Origin: Camillea tinctor
Taxonomy: Eukaryota; Ascomycota; Sordariomycetes; Xylariales; Xylariaceae
NCBI GenBank assembly: GCA_022578605.1
Contig: MU394163.1
Span: forward strand, 1-64,000
Reading direction: 5' to 3'
Length of the DNA: 64,000 nucleotides
The translations under genes and the position numbers were made by a program. The stretch's first letter is position 1, and each line of letters begins with the position of its first letter. Under the pieces are notes generated by a model. It ran no database searches and was not told the origin of the DNA. It saw only the letters and a list, made by a program, of their open reading frames with translations. Positions 21,726 to 34,588 of the stretch are shown here, piece by piece.

Positions 21726-22727
21726 TGGCTTAGATTCTGTCAGGAAAGCCTGTGAGCTGTAGGAAATGAGATTGGACTGTTCGCGAATGACGAGCGCAAG
21801 GGCTATAAAATCAATGGTAATGAAAATTGACGTCGGTATAATTAGTCAAGTGCGACAGTTTGACCTGGTATTAGTACCAGCATGGCGATATTGAGTGGTG
21901 ACTTGGATGATTTGACCGCCTTATGCATTGTAAAGATATCATTTTGGACGTCTTCTGGTACGTGTTTTAGGCAAGAGAGGTATAGGAATATTGCTATCGT
22001 CGGAAGCCTACAGAGATTACATAGCAGTCGGTGGGGGGCCTAAAATGAGCATATAAATGGACACATGGATTCTTGAGGGCCTTTTGTGCCCCGTCTGGTT
22101 TTCCATCACATATAGCAGAACGAATATACATCACCTGAGTGCTATATGGCCCTTTTCTTTGGGCTATAGCATGCAATGTGGATAGGAATGGCTTGCTCCG
22201 GTACGTAAAAAGATAAGACGTTTGCCACGAGATCTCCATGTTAGGTATTTCCTACCAGCAGCTAGATCTTATGAGAGACCTAACACCTTAAGAGTCACTA
22301 ATGTGCCAGCCTCGGCATAATTTGATATACATAATTGTGAAATCGGATGTAGCTAGCGATCATCTTGAAAATAACAAACCCCCTTTCCCCCCTTTCCCCC
22401 CTTTGAGAAGGTTAAGAGAAAAAACTTTTTTTTCTTAATTGCAATACGCAGTCAGCTTCCTGGGTAAAAAGCTTAGTTCTATAGGGTAGCAAGCAGGCTG
22501 CCATTCGTTGCATATGTTTTGGGTAGGGTAGAGAGTATCACGGATAAGCATACTAAGCGTAGGGTAGCAATTGGTCTTCTTGGAGGCAGTGGCAGCCAAA
22601 TGCAAGCCCACGGAGTTAATGAACTCATGTCGTTAAACGCATGATACTATACAAACGATATAACATAGCCTAACTAGAGGACCAGGGAGGAGGTTTTTGC
22701 GTTAAGCAGTCAATAACAACAGGGCTC
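21726..22727. other. Spacer between convergent genes
   Basis: No gene is recognised. Contains three copies of a CCCCCTTT-like unit (about 22380-22404) and an A/T homopolymer stretch next to it. Confidence 0.5.
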
Positions 22728-25305
22728 TTAGCTCATTCTTTCGTATCGTTCTCTTGCCTTGTCTTTCGCCTTGGAGACAAAGTCGGCATAGTCATTCTTC
22801 GTTGCTCGTGCAGCTTCTTCGACCGCATCCCCGATCTTACCTCCCTCCGCACCAAGCCCAACGCCTGGGGTGTAAGCTGTCGTCTCGATAACACTCGTCC
22901 GTCCGCTCCCCTCGACACCAAGTCCTTCCCCTGAACTCCATCCCATCTTGGCCAGCAAGCCAGCACCCTTGGATACCGTGGGTTTAATGGGAGTTTCCTT
23001 GGCTCCTTCGGGCTCTTTGGGGGCTGGTGCATTCTTCCGGGGCAAGTGAGGTCTAGGTTTGCTGGGTTGGTTGTGGGTTATGCGCCGCTCTCTCGCTCGA
23101 TCACGATAATTAGATGTGGGTTCTTTACCAAGAACCTTGAGGTCTCTAATGGCCTTGTTGATGAGTGACTCGTTCTCAAGATTCAACTTGTGCATGTCGC
23201 TAAGCTGCTCGTGCCGGCGAAGTGATGGTTCGTTACTGAATTTCCGTCTGCACAACAAGCAGCACATTTGGTCCAAGTCGGCGTATGATACCGAAGGAAT
23301 AGATGATGAAATGGGGACGCTTGGAACGGCAGGGCCTATGGCATTAGAACCAGTTACAGGTATCTTGCTCTCTCCGGTCGTAGTATCCCCAGATAACTCC
23401 TTGGGCCCATGGAGTTCTGCGTGTTTGTTTGCCCACATTTGTAGTTGGGGGGCCATGGCAATGACTTTTTTCCCAGTTGGCCCAGAAAGCTCCTTGTCTG
23501 CCTTCCTCTTTTTCGTATCCTTTGCGGATGCCTGACTCGTCTCTTTTCTAGCCTGTCCTACATCATCTTGTTTGTCTTGGCTATCTTCATAGAGGGACTC
23601 GCTGAAGATTAAGGACTCGCTGGCATATACGGACGGATTCCAGTAGACGAGCCGTAGAGACGGGTTGTGGGTGGCAGAAAACGTAAACTTCTGGTCTTGC
23701 TCCTGGAGTGGATGCATGTAGGGTGTGAAAACGCCGGAGTGGATGAAGGCAATCGTGACAGGCTTAGATGAGATAGCAAATTGTGGCGAAGCGTTGTACT
23801 TTGCCATGGCAGCCCGAGCATCGTCCAGCGTGAAGAACTCAGCAAATCCGTAATTGCAGCTGATGTCTGAATACCTGTCTCTAATCATGAAAACCCTGAC
23901 CAATGAGCCTGGTTTCGCGCCGAGGCCGCTCGTATTGCCGATAGGGGCTGTACTTTTTAGCTTAGCAGGAGTGCCAGCTGTTTGCTTCGGCTCTCCGTCC
24001 TTGTTGACGTAGAGCTTCTTGACCTCAGCAGCGAGGACGGTTTCAGTAACAGATGAAGGCAGTCCACGAATCACAAGGAACTGAGATGGTGTCTGTTGAG
24101 GGCACTCGTCGCTCTTGCCATCAAGCTTCATGTCCACGGCTCTCTCAGCTGATTTCAAGTAAGTATCTAGGGATGACATCGATGGAGGTCAAAGTACTGA
24201 CTGGACCGTGGTGCTTTGCACTGTTTGCAAGTTGCTCGACGAGAAAAGTTTTCGAAGTGACACTGACTTCTGGTTAGATCAAAGAGCAATCAAGACAGGT
24301 CATCCATTAAATTCCTACCATAGTACACTTCCAATCGTCAGGGTTTGCGACTTGGCGTCGTTCTCGACTGTACTCTAGGTAGATACGGATGGGGGAGCCG
24401 TTAGCACTGTTGATGTCAAGAGCAGGATAATGCCTTTCCAAGAAGTCCATAGCATCGTCATCAGACCTGAACTCGGCAAAAGCGTAGCACCGTCGGCTTC
24501 CTGAAGGGATATGATTAACCTCGAGGTTCACATGCAGCAGCAGCTAGGATCACACATACCACCTCTGTCATCGGATTTGATGCGAACCTCGATAAGACCA
24601 TCTGCACCCATATCGCGCATGGCATTATCTACCTACTTAAATACTTAGCATGTTTGATCTAGTGAAACAAAGGCTGGAAAGCCGGAGGCGAAAGATTTCT
24701 AGCTAGCATATCTAAACCCACCTCCCGTGTGCTCATCCAATCGGGGATATCATCTAGCTTCAGGGTATGATAAGGTCGGCCTGGTCCGGGACGGTGTGTA
24801 GAGCCGTAGTATGAGCCTTCATCGGCAGAATCGGCAGGAGAGGAGCCGCGCGACCCGGCGCGACGCGGGCTTCGAGTGTATCGTCCTCTACGGTCGTCGT
24901 ACTGGTTGTAGTATCGGTCGTGGCCACGATCGGGCGACTCTCTACGAGTATTGTCATTGGCGGCATTACCATCACGGTCCCAAGCATAAGGATCTCTAGC
25001 GGAGTAGCCGTGTCGGTGCGAGGGCGAAAGGTCTCGTCGATAAGGCGACAGATGCCTTCGTCCACGGTAGGAATCCTCTCCTCGGGGACCCCTTGGAGGG
25101 GTTCTTCTAGGCGACCTAGAAGAGTCTTTTTTTTTCCTCACAGGAGAGTCAGCGCAAGCTCAATTTCGGAGTCGACAAATGATCCTCCAGGCTATGTTAA
25201 TGTTTTACCATGCCGCGAACGATATTGGTGGTCCCTCGAGGTCGGGGATCTACGCCTGTAGTAGTCCCGCTCGTCGCGGGATCGATGGTCGTGGTCGTCG
25301 TACAT
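22728..25305 (-). CDS. RBM5/RBM10-like RNA-binding splicing regulator
   Basis: Six exons (complement of 25209-25305, 24722-25158, 24560-24632, 24319-24500, 24202-24262, 22728-24148) splice in frame to 756 residues. Order: an Arg/Ser/Asp-rich RS-like region (1-150); RRM1 (about 165-255, with CYAFAEFRSDDDAMDFL); a RanBP2 zinc finger (WKCTMCHFENFSRRATCKQC) split by an intron; RRM2 (about 305-420, FLVIRGLPSSV ... YGFAEFFTLDDA); a C2H2 finger (CCLLCRRKFSNEPSLRRHEQ, about 577); and a G-patch (GLLAKMGWSSGEGLG, about 675). That order is the RBM5/6/10 architecture, nuclear proteins acting at spliceosomal A-complex 3' splice sites; no OCRE domain is seen. Intron 1 (25159-25208) and intron 5 (24149-24201) needed the second available acceptor to keep frame. 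A short upstream ORF (25359-25382) lies in the probable leader. Confidence 0.88.
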
Positions 25306-25984
25306 GTTTGTGGCTGTTGTTGTTCTGATGGACAATGGTCGCGGTACTAGTAGATACTCTAGGCAGCTTGGTTGGTGATCATTTATGAAGGAAGAAGTTT
25401 GTGTGTAAGTACAAGGCTGGTAGGTAGTTGGGTAAGATCAAGAAAATGATTGACGGTGGTGATGGTAGTAGGTAGTTGTAGATGAGTGGATTGGGTGGAT
25501 GGAATCCATCGATAATGGATTAGGTAGTGTATAAGCTAAAAGCTAAAGCTTGGGCGATTTGGGGTTAGAAAGAGGGTCTGTGCACATGCAACTAAGATCA
25601 ACTGCATTACCTAAGGATATATTGACGCATACCTTACTCTATTAGTGTGTCACTTTTGACCGGCAAAGTTTCGGGTGTACCTATTACGACATATCATAGT
25701 AATCAGTCCCTAACCTACTACCTAGCAATAGTTTTTTATTTACCTAGGGTATTTATTTTATTTTATTTATTTTCATCTTGATTTTTTTTTTACCTATCTT
25801 TACATGCACTACCCAGGTAACCTATCCAACTACCTACTAACTAGGTCACATGTTAAGTAGGTACCCTAGGTACTTATAGAAAAAAAAACTTAGAACCCGC
25901 ACATCCATCCTACCATAATGCGCGGTACTACTACCACTTACGTATCCTAACCTCAAGGTCTACATTGAATCATAGAATAAAAAC
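25306..25984. promoter_or_regulatory. Bidirectional promoter region
   Basis: This 679-bp gap separates the divergent splicing-factor and molybdopterin-synthase genes. It carries T/ATTT-rich runs (25730-25800) and several TACCTA/TAGGTA words, including TAAGTAGGTACCCTAGGTAC (25854-25873). Individual promoter elements cannot be assigned with confidence. Confidence 0.5.
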
Positions 25985-26564
25985 ATGGACTCCCACCTAG
26001 CTGAGCTAAATGAGGATGGGTGCTTTGTCGCACTCACTCGTAACCATCTCCAGGTCCAAGCGATCGTGGATCGTGTTCGCAGTCCCCAGGCTGGTGCTAT
26101 TGTCTTGTTTGCTGGTAAGTTGTAGGAGAACTTACCTATCCTTGCTGTGGCATATGTAATCCTTGTATCTGATGGCTAGCAAAGGTACTACAAGGGACAA
26201 CTTTGCAGGTAAGCCAGTCAAGGAACTTGAATATTCGGCCTACAACCCTCTGGCGCTGAGAACCATGCTCTCCATAAGCAAAGCTGTTCTTGCGAAACAC
26301 CAGCTCAAGGCCATAGCCATGGTGCACCGCCTCGGCACCGTACCCATTGGCGAGGAGAGCATTTTGATCGCGGTATCTGCCCCACATCGGCAGGCCGCCT
26401 GGAGGGCTGCTGAAGAAGCTCTTGAAGATTGCAAGGAGCGCGTCGAGATATGGAAGAGGGAAGAGTTCGCAGCTGGTGAAGGTGTTTGGAGAGCGAATCG
26501 AGATGGCACCGTTGGCCAGAAGATCACCGAACCCGATATCGCCCCAAATGTATCCGCCAATTGA
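25985..26564 (+). CDS. cnxH: Molybdopterin synthase large (catalytic) subunit, MoaE/MOCS2B family
   Basis: Exons 25985-26114 and 26185-26564 (GTAAGT donor) encode 169 residues. With the thiocarboxylated small subunit, this cytosolic enzyme converts precursor Z (cPMP) to molybdopterin, needed for nitrate reductase and other molybdoenzymes. Family landmarks are GAIVLFAGTTRDNF (39-52, joined across the intron), VKELEYSAYNPLA, AMVHRLGTVPIGEESI (the conserved His-Arg-x-G segment) and CKERVEIWKREEF with the conserved active-site lysines. Length and ends match the family. A longer frame starting at 26163 is just intron read-through. Confidence 0.94.
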
Positions 26565-28312
26565 CAATGAGGGTGACATATCTCGCTCTATATTGGGTCG
26601 AGATCGTCGAGTCATCTTATCATCACCAACCAGGGCAAGCAAGACAACCCACAGCAGAAAGCCGTCTGTTTGTACGCAAGCTCGCTAAAGCATTTGGTTG
26701 AATTCATTTCCTTCGAGTCACTAGTTCTATTCTATACTATCTAGGTGCATCGGCTTTGCTGTTTGTGTTGCCGCTCATGGAAATCTTTTAGATAATATAC
26801 GCTCGTAGCACCACTTTCTTCAACAAACAAACACCAAACACCAAAAACACTACATAATCCAGACGCTGGCGTACTCGTATAAAGCACCATCGCTCCAACG
26901 CTCGAGCATGGATTAGTGTGAGATAAGATAACATACACCAGATCAGAAAGACTTTCTATATAATATTATTCGTGTTTTGGCCCTATAAGAGTATTGTATG
27001 GGTACTCTTTGGGATCATGCTTTTGGAGTTGGCTGGATGATCTATCATGAAAATGCCAACACACGCTGAAGTGATAGTTCAGTTCCTTCCAAAGTGTATA
27101 GAATTACTGTCAGAAAATACCCATTGCCTTGGCATTACGATAGGCCTATTTCACCCGGAAACGCTCGTGACCCCTTGTATTCCTATATTCTGCACACCCC
27201 TGATAGCAACCCCCCTTTCCAAGGGGTTCTAGGCGTAGACAAGAGTGTATCGTAACGCAATCCAGCAAACGCTTCTCCAACTCAACCAACGTAGGGTCAA
27301 ATTGGGACTTGTCCCTTGCTGAAGTCTTATAGGTCTACCGACGGATCATCATCTAACCTAGGTAAAAAGAAGATCATTACTATTGAGGGGGGCAGATACA
27401 GAAATGATAGCCGAAATTCGTGACACTTAACAACAAGTACTACAATATAAGACGGGTGCAAACATATCCCCACGAGTCGTACAAGTGCAGCGGTCTAGGC
27501 CAGGACTAGAACAGTTATAAGAATTTCAGAATATTAATGTATTTGTAGGGATGTTGTATAATGTGCTGTCTGCATTATGATTCATTTTTCATTAAATAAT
27601 ATACCCCGGGAGGGTTAATACTGGGAGGGGGGAAATGATACGTTAAGTAAATATCTATCTGGCTCCCGATGGCTACGGAGTGATGATATATTGCTATGCA
27701 GTATTTATATTTTCTAATGTATTAGCAGATGTATCCTGATATAAGGGCGAATATCTATTAGGGTCCTGCTTGGAATCATCTACTCGTTATATGTGTACAA
27801 CTGACTAACACATTGAGCTACTTACTATGTGACACGGTCTGAAACGACCATTAAATGTGCTCTAATTGGAAAGGAGTATACATCACACTTCAGCTATTCA
27901 ACTAGAGCTGTATCACTTGGGATACCTCGATCAAGAGTGTTTGGTTAGTATCTCATCTGGACTGCAGGTGACTTGGATTCCAGACAAAGTTATAACTGTA
28001 CTTTAGGACTAGTGAATATATCTACCAAGAGGTCGGTGTTTGGGTCGCATTTTCGTATCCCAGTGTGTGAATATAAATTGCTATGTTGATTGCATTTGTT
28101 CTGGACCTACGTTTCATGATATAATTGTAGTGCTTATCAATATCTAGTACACTGGAATACTGGTATAAATACTCCTGCCATGTTCCCTTCATTACCTTTA
28201 TTAACTTCATGATATTATATGTGCCTATAATATTGTTTCCTCATCGAACTCACTTTGCCTCACTTTGTATTTATATAGCTATTACTAGAACTAAGGTACA
28301 CGAAGGACAACA
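26565..28312. other. Long spacer, no gene recognised
   Basis: Stops are dense in all frames; the short frames (60-65 codons) show no motif. The last 100 bases are the leader of the OPT transporter gene, with TATATAG near 28270. Confidence 0.5.
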
Positions 28313-31300
28313 ATGCCCTCAATTTACCTCCGCAAGCGTGGTGCACCTGACGCTGATGCAGAAATTACACCCGTTGATGAGGGGGATACACCAGGTACCC
28401 AGGCCTTGGATACTCTCAAGAACTTCGAGCTTCAACACAAGTTCGACCCTAATCTACCGGTCAACGAGCTAAACAATGTTGATGAGGCTCTTGCTAGTAG
28501 CAATATAGAAAAAGGACTCGAAGTTGAAGCGGTATTGGTAGAAGATGATAGCCCCTATCCCGAGGTAAGTAGCTATTTTCAACTTGTGATTTGACTAAAA
28601 GAGTCTAACTGAGACTATGGACGCATAGGTCCGTGCTGCTGTACGAAACTACGATACTGATCTACCTGCCAACACAATTCGTGCCTGGGTTATCGGTCTT
28701 GTTCTCTGCACCGTCGGTTCTGCTATCAACATGCTATTCTCTCTTCGAAGCCCTAGTATCATGGTTAATACATATGTAATCCAGTTAGTTGCCTACCCAA
28801 TTGGCGTTGGCTGGGACCTGATATTCCCCAATCGCGAATTTAACATCAGAGGGGTCAAATTCAACCTCAAACCAGGGAAGTTCAATTTTAAAGAACGGTC
28901 AGTGTCAGAATTTCCGCCGTCAAGTCTTTTTGAGCTTCAATAAATAGTGAGAAGGTACTGATATATTTGTAGTACGTACAATATTTCCCTCTTCCTTCCT
29001 ATGGTGAACCCCTTCGACGGTTGTTGTAAGGGGAGGGGTCATGGATTGATAAACCGAGACTCGGGACTTATTGACTTGGTGCTGGGCAGATGTGATAATT
29101 GTCGTCATGTCTAATGTAAGTCTGGATAGTACTACTGTAAAGACGGGTCATAGAGTCAACTAAACTACTGCCAGGCTGCCTACGGAGGCGGAGCATTATA
29201 CGCTACGGATGTTCTTGTCAGTCAGCAAATATTCTGTACGTCATTACCTTGTATATTCATGACATGATGGCTAAAGCAATTGATTCAGATAAGCAAAATT
29301 TCGGCTGGGCGTTCCAGTTATTGTTCGGCATTACTACACTCTGCACAGGCTATGGTTTGGCTGGACTTGCTCGTCGATTTCTTGTCTGGCCAGCAGCAAT
29401 GATCTGGCCGTCGGACCTGGTGAACGCATCCTTATTCTATGCCTTGCATGATCATTCGCCTTCTGGTACGTAAAGTTAAAATATACCACATACCAAACCC
29501 AACATGGAGATGGAAAACCTAACAACGCTCTCTCTTATAGATCCCCTGGAAACAAATGGCTGGGCCATTGGCCGATACAGATGGTTTCTTTATGTTCCAG
29601 GCGGCGCATTTGTAGGTTTCCAATTTGATACATTCTACTTTATAAATTCTTAAAAATAATTTTTGAGGGATGACTAACAGGTATAACTTCAGTCTTGGTA
29701 TTGGTTTCCCGGGTGGATATTCCAGGGACTATCGTATTTTACCTTTATATGCTGGGCTGCCCCGAATAGTGTGATTGTCAACAAAGTATTTGGTGGTCTA
29801 CATGGTTATGGAATTTTACCAACAACCCTTGACTGGACAGTGATTGCAGGATTCGGTTAGTAAACTATCTCAATGTTTGGTTTCCCACTTTTGGCCTTTT
29901 TACCACCAACAACTAGATTATAGAGGCTAACTATAGAATATACAGTACGTTGCTCCAACCTTCTAACCTATTTAGAGCTTTCTTCTTTTAATCATCAACG
30001 CAACTAGAATCTGCAAATTCTACTATATGATAGCTTGCTAATAGTAATAGCTTTCGTCTCCCTTGGTTCCCCCATTCCACGCCATTAGCAACACACTTAT
30101 AGGTGTGATATTCTTCTTCATCTTTGTTTCTATGGCAATCCACTTCTCTGGCATGTGGTACTCCGATTACCTCCCCGTCCAGTCCTCCCAGGCATTCGAC
30201 AATACGGGGAGCCCCTACAATGTTTCTAGGATCTTGAATGACCAGCTTCTCTTTGACGAAGGAAAGTACCATTCTTACTCTCCCCTATTTCTGAGCACAC
30301 AATTTGCTCTTACCTATGGTCTCTCTTTTGCTGCAGTGGTCTCAGTGATAATTCACGTGGGATTATATTACAGTTCGCAAATAGTTTCTCAATTTAAGCT
30401 TGCACGGTCTCGAAATGGTAAGAAATACCCAAGTTCATATGTAGGAATATTCAATGTCCTAGGCACACACTTGATAAATCCCTTAGGAAAATATATTACA
30501 TAACTTTATAACTAACACAGAGATTTAGACGATGTGCACATGCGGTTGATGAAGAAATACGAAGATGCAAAAGACTGGTGGTATCTTGTCCTTTTCATCG
30601 TTATGATCGGCCTCTCCTTCGTGGTCTGTTGTGCTTGGCCTACGGGATTTCCATGGTGGGCATTCGCTGTCGGTATTGTTATCCCGCTGATATGGACAAT
30701 TCCGATCGGTATTATCCAAGCCATCACCAACATACAGCTTGGCCTAAACGTTTTGACTGAATTCATCATCGGTTATATGCTACCCGGCCATCCGTTAGCC
30801 ATGATGATGTTTAAGAACTACTCTTATCTATGTATGTCGCAAGCGCTTTTTTTCGCTCAGGACCTCAAGCTCGGCCATTATATGAAGGTTCCACCACGCG
30901 TGATGTTCTTCTCACAGCTTGCTGCATCCGTGGTAGGTTATTTCTTTATTTCAAAGTTTTTCGTTTGCGTTCGGCTAATCTTGAGTGCAACGGGGAAAAA
31001 TCTTGTCATGGTACCTACCGTCACGTCAAATCCCTTATCCTGTAGTATCTCGTATCACTATCATCGCTATCTCTAAGAAGACTATAGTAACCTTTGCATT
31101 GATAGTGGTCGGCGATTGTTCAGATTACTGTTATGAATTGGGCCCTTGGCGCGATTCCCGATATATGTAGTGAGCAGCAACCAGATAAGTACAGTTGCCC
31201 AGGAGCTGAGGTGTTCTATACAGCATCAGGTATGTAATTTCACTCTATTTACAATCTCTTCGGGACATTACCCCAAGTTTCAGAGTCTCTCCTCTGTTTT

Positions 31301-32010
31301 CTCCAAGGCGTCCTCATCACTGCTGTAACTAATGGCTAATAAATCACCTGAACATAGTAATCTGGGGAGCGATCGGTCCTAGCCGTATGTTCAATGGCGA
31401 TGCACTTTACTCGTCACTCCAATGGTTCTGGTTAGTTGGGGCTGTTACCCCCGTAGCTGTTTGGTTCTTGACTCGTCGCTATCCCAAGTCCATTTTCCGA
31501 TATGTCAATGTGCCAATCATATTCGGTGGGTCGGGTATGATCCCGCCAGCGACAGTGTACACCTATCTATGCTGGGGTGTCATTGGTACAATCTTTAACT
31601 TATATATCAAGAGGAAATGGAACGGTTGGTGGTTGCAGTACAATTATATCACATCAGCAGCTCTTGATTGTGGACTCATATTATCAACCATCATAATCTT
31701 CTTCACCTTGGAGCTCACATCAGTACAGCCTCCCCAGGTGAGTGATTCCCAAAGTTATCTATTACAAACTCATTACAACCATTGACCGATCTCGGGGGTA
31801 AAACATGCTTATACAGGCTAAAAGCATGAGTTTTGCTTCTCAAGAAACGGTGTCAAAGGATAATAAGTTACCTATCATGACAACTACTAACTTCAAACGT
31901 TGCAGTGGTATGGGAACAACGGTGCATTAAACACACTTGACCAAACCGGAGGGGCCGTTAAGAGTCATTTGCTGGATAGAGAGACATTTGGTCCAACTAC
32001 TTGGCCATAA
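28313..32010 (+). CDS. OPT-family oligopeptide transporter
   Basis: About eleven exons encode a polytopic membrane protein that imports small peptides (Isp4/Opt-type) with protons. Landmarks: VRAAVRNYDTDLPANTIRAW near the start, VAYPIGVGWDLIFPNREF, YGGGALYATDVL, FPGWIFQGLSYFTFICW, SPLVPPFHAISNTLIG, GFPWWAFAVGIVIPL, GYMLPGHPLAMMMFKNYSY, QITVMNWALGAIPDIC and the C-terminal TFGPTTWP. Introns placed with confidence: 28565-28628, 29116-29174, 29236-29288, 29466-29540, 29612-29692, 30418-30522, 30933-31105, 31230-31357, 31738-31905. Two junctions are awkward: donors at 28898 (to acceptor 29089) and about 29862 (to acceptor 30050) each leave the frame one base out, so the gene may use unusual sites, hold small errors, or be decaying. 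Confidence 0.85.
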
Positions 32011-32771
32011 TCTATTTGCTTTTTATGGGGTAGCGAAGTAAAGGGTAGCATACATTTCTAATATATCATCACAGACAAAAAAAAAAGGAAAAAAAAATAG
32101 TAGGAAAACATCCTTTCAATCTCCTAGGTAAATACTTGAGTAATATCACTTCCACAAAAGCAAAAATAGTGTCATTAATACAACATAGGTTATGAGACAT
32201 CATACCCAGGTAGAAATGCAGATTCTAATAATACACTACCTCACTGCGTGGGATTGATGAAGAGTGTCTGCATATTCGTATCCTTGATCCAGATGACGGT
32301 TTCAAAGAAATAAAATCAGTCAACACTCAGAACGATTTATCTACGTTCCATTAGTCACACTAGTTCTAGTGTTTGGTCCATTTATACTCGATCACTATAC
32401 CTGTAGCTGATGCTTAATCGACTGGGTCCACCACCCAACATCCAGGGTATTCTACATATCCAATCACGAGAATCTCCATATTTGAGGAGATCTACTACCG
32501 GTAGCAGAAACTTCAAGTGTACTGGCTAAAAAGCTAACTAGGCGTCGGTTTATTGTCGAGAGAAACATGTATTACTAAATTCATCTATTAAACATGAAAA
32601 TTCCACCCTCATTTAACATGGCAGAAGATTAGCATACGCTCTTATTTCTAATAGAACGCGGCAAGTAGGAAGAAGACCATTAATATTCCTTTAATAGCAC
32701 TTGGTAATAGAATCGTTTTGAAAACATCTTAACAGAGGAAAGAAGATAAAAGGATGGCATATAAAACTAAG
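32011..32771. other. Spacer between convergent genes
   Basis: No gene is recognised. An A-rich tract lies at about 32075-32100. Confidence 0.5.
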
Positions 32772-33875
32772 TTATGTTTTTAGCATTCCATCAATCTCAA
32801 CAACACTACCGTTCATGTACCTTGCCCCATCACTCATAAGAAATGATACAACCTGCCAATGCCCATAAGTTAACTTGTTTGAACTAAACAGGGATGGGCG
32901 GTATGAAGTTCACACTTACATCTGCGATGTCGTCTGGCTTTCCCATCCTCCCTAAGGCGTTCCCCTGTTCCATCTGGCGTATTGCCTCAGGGTTGCCCTT
33001 CATCACGCCCGCATTTGTAGGTGTGTCAATATAACCAGGTGCTACAATATTGACACGGACGCCCCTAGGCCCTAGCTCTAGTGCCATGCACTTGCTAAAG
33101 CCAATGACTCCAAACTTCGTCGCACAATAGATAGCTGTCCCAGCACTTGGGTTCCAACCAGAGATGGAGCTCACATTGACATAACTACCCCCTGGAGTTG
33201 TTATATGAGGCATCGTTGCCTTGGTCACATTGTATATGCCCTTAAGGTTCACACCGACCAAGTTGTCGAAGTACTCCTCGGTCGTTAGGCCCAGCGGCAC
33301 TAAAACACTGGAAGTCAGTAATTGATACATTGGGTAATTCTTTTACTCTTGAGACGGTGTTTCGGGAGTCAAAACTCGTACGAACTCATACACTTAGCCA
33401 TAGTAGGCAATTTGACTCCCGGGACGGGCCGATACAGGCCAAAAAGGGGAATCAATATCTAAAAATTACTCACTGGACGTTGGGTTGATCCCCGCGCAGT
33501 TGAAAACATGATCTAGACACCCAAATCTGGAAACTATGGCGCTGACACACGACTCTACGGAGGCCGCGGAGGACACGTCAAGCTTTGCTGCGTAGTGACT
33601 CTGACGGTCATCTTTACTGTTGGTTGGGCCGTTGCCGCTGCTGCTACAAAGGCGGAAGGTTTCTTCGATACCGGCTTCGTTTATATCTGTGATGGCGAGA
33701 ATGGCACCCAGGTTACTGAGTTTGATTGCTGTGCCGCGACTATTTCTTGGTTAGCGACAGCAGAACAAGAGCCAGGCTAGATATGAAGTATCTGCATGAA
33801 TGTAAGTGTTAATTACCCAATACCGCTGGCAGCCCCAGTAATGAGGATTACCTTGCCTACTAGACTTGATGACAT
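32772..33875 (-). CDS. Short-chain dehydrogenase/reductase (classical SDR)
   Basis: Four exons (complement of 33817-33875, 33474-33739, 32920-33299, 32772-32852) join to 261 residues, the classical SDR size. The Rossmann NAD(P)-binding motif is TGAASGIG at residues 13-20, split near its end by intron 1. NCAGIN follows beta-4, and the catalytic set is Ser in NVSSISGW with YCATK (Tyr-x-x-x-Lys). The C-terminal DDIADVVSFLMSDGARYMNG is typical of SDRs acting on sugars, alcohols or 3-oxoacyl substrates. The 174-nt intron 2 contains a stop-free look-alike start at 33330 that is not the true start. Substrate cannot be assigned; it is an isolated gene with no linked pathway. Confidence 0.9.
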
Positions 33876-34588
33876 GTCAGTGATTAGTATCTGGAAAATA
33901 TTCCCCCTCAGCATTGGAAATGGTGCACATACTGACTAGGTGCTCTATGTTATTAGATGGTCATTGAGTCCCCCCCTCCCCCCACCTACGTGCGACCATC
34001 CCGTGCTCATGTTGGGAAAAACATCCGGAGGGGGGGTATGCTCGCAAAATACTACATATCATGCATACCGAAAGATTTAAGGCGGCCACATATATAATAT
34101 AATTTCCCGGCAGGACTTGAATTTAATAGTCATGTTTATATTAACCAAATAAGATAGCATCGCTATACGGGAAAGGGGTTGGGGAAGTAGAATATATCTC
34201 AAATATCAGAGTCTACGTCCCAAATAAGATAATGAACCATTACCATTAACAACATATATTCTCAGAGCTTGAGAGGGGATTTGCTTAGATTATATTAATT
34301 CAGGCCAGGGTATTAGCTCAGCACCGAAACGGTGGACTTAGCTATACTGGTAGTCTTTTTAGGTTAATACATGTAAAAGACACCATCAGCAAATTAATGA
34401 TTCCCGAGTGAGGGCTAGAAGGGGGGGGGGGAAGGGGGGAATGTCAAGAGCTAAATGAATTTTGACGCCTAAAATTTACAAGAATGTATCGTCTAATATT
34501 CCAAGTTACTAACGCCCGTCTTGCATTCTGCACTCTTCTGATGAGATGAAATGAATCTTTTTGATTACTTCACGGAGACTCGTCACTT
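33876..34588. other. Spacer, no gene recognised
   Basis: Contains C- and G-homopolymer runs (about 33970-33982 and 34421-34440). No coding frame of note. Confidence 0.5.

Noticed and set aside
33595..33780. 61-codon plus-strand frame
   Set aside because: Antisense of SDR exon 2.
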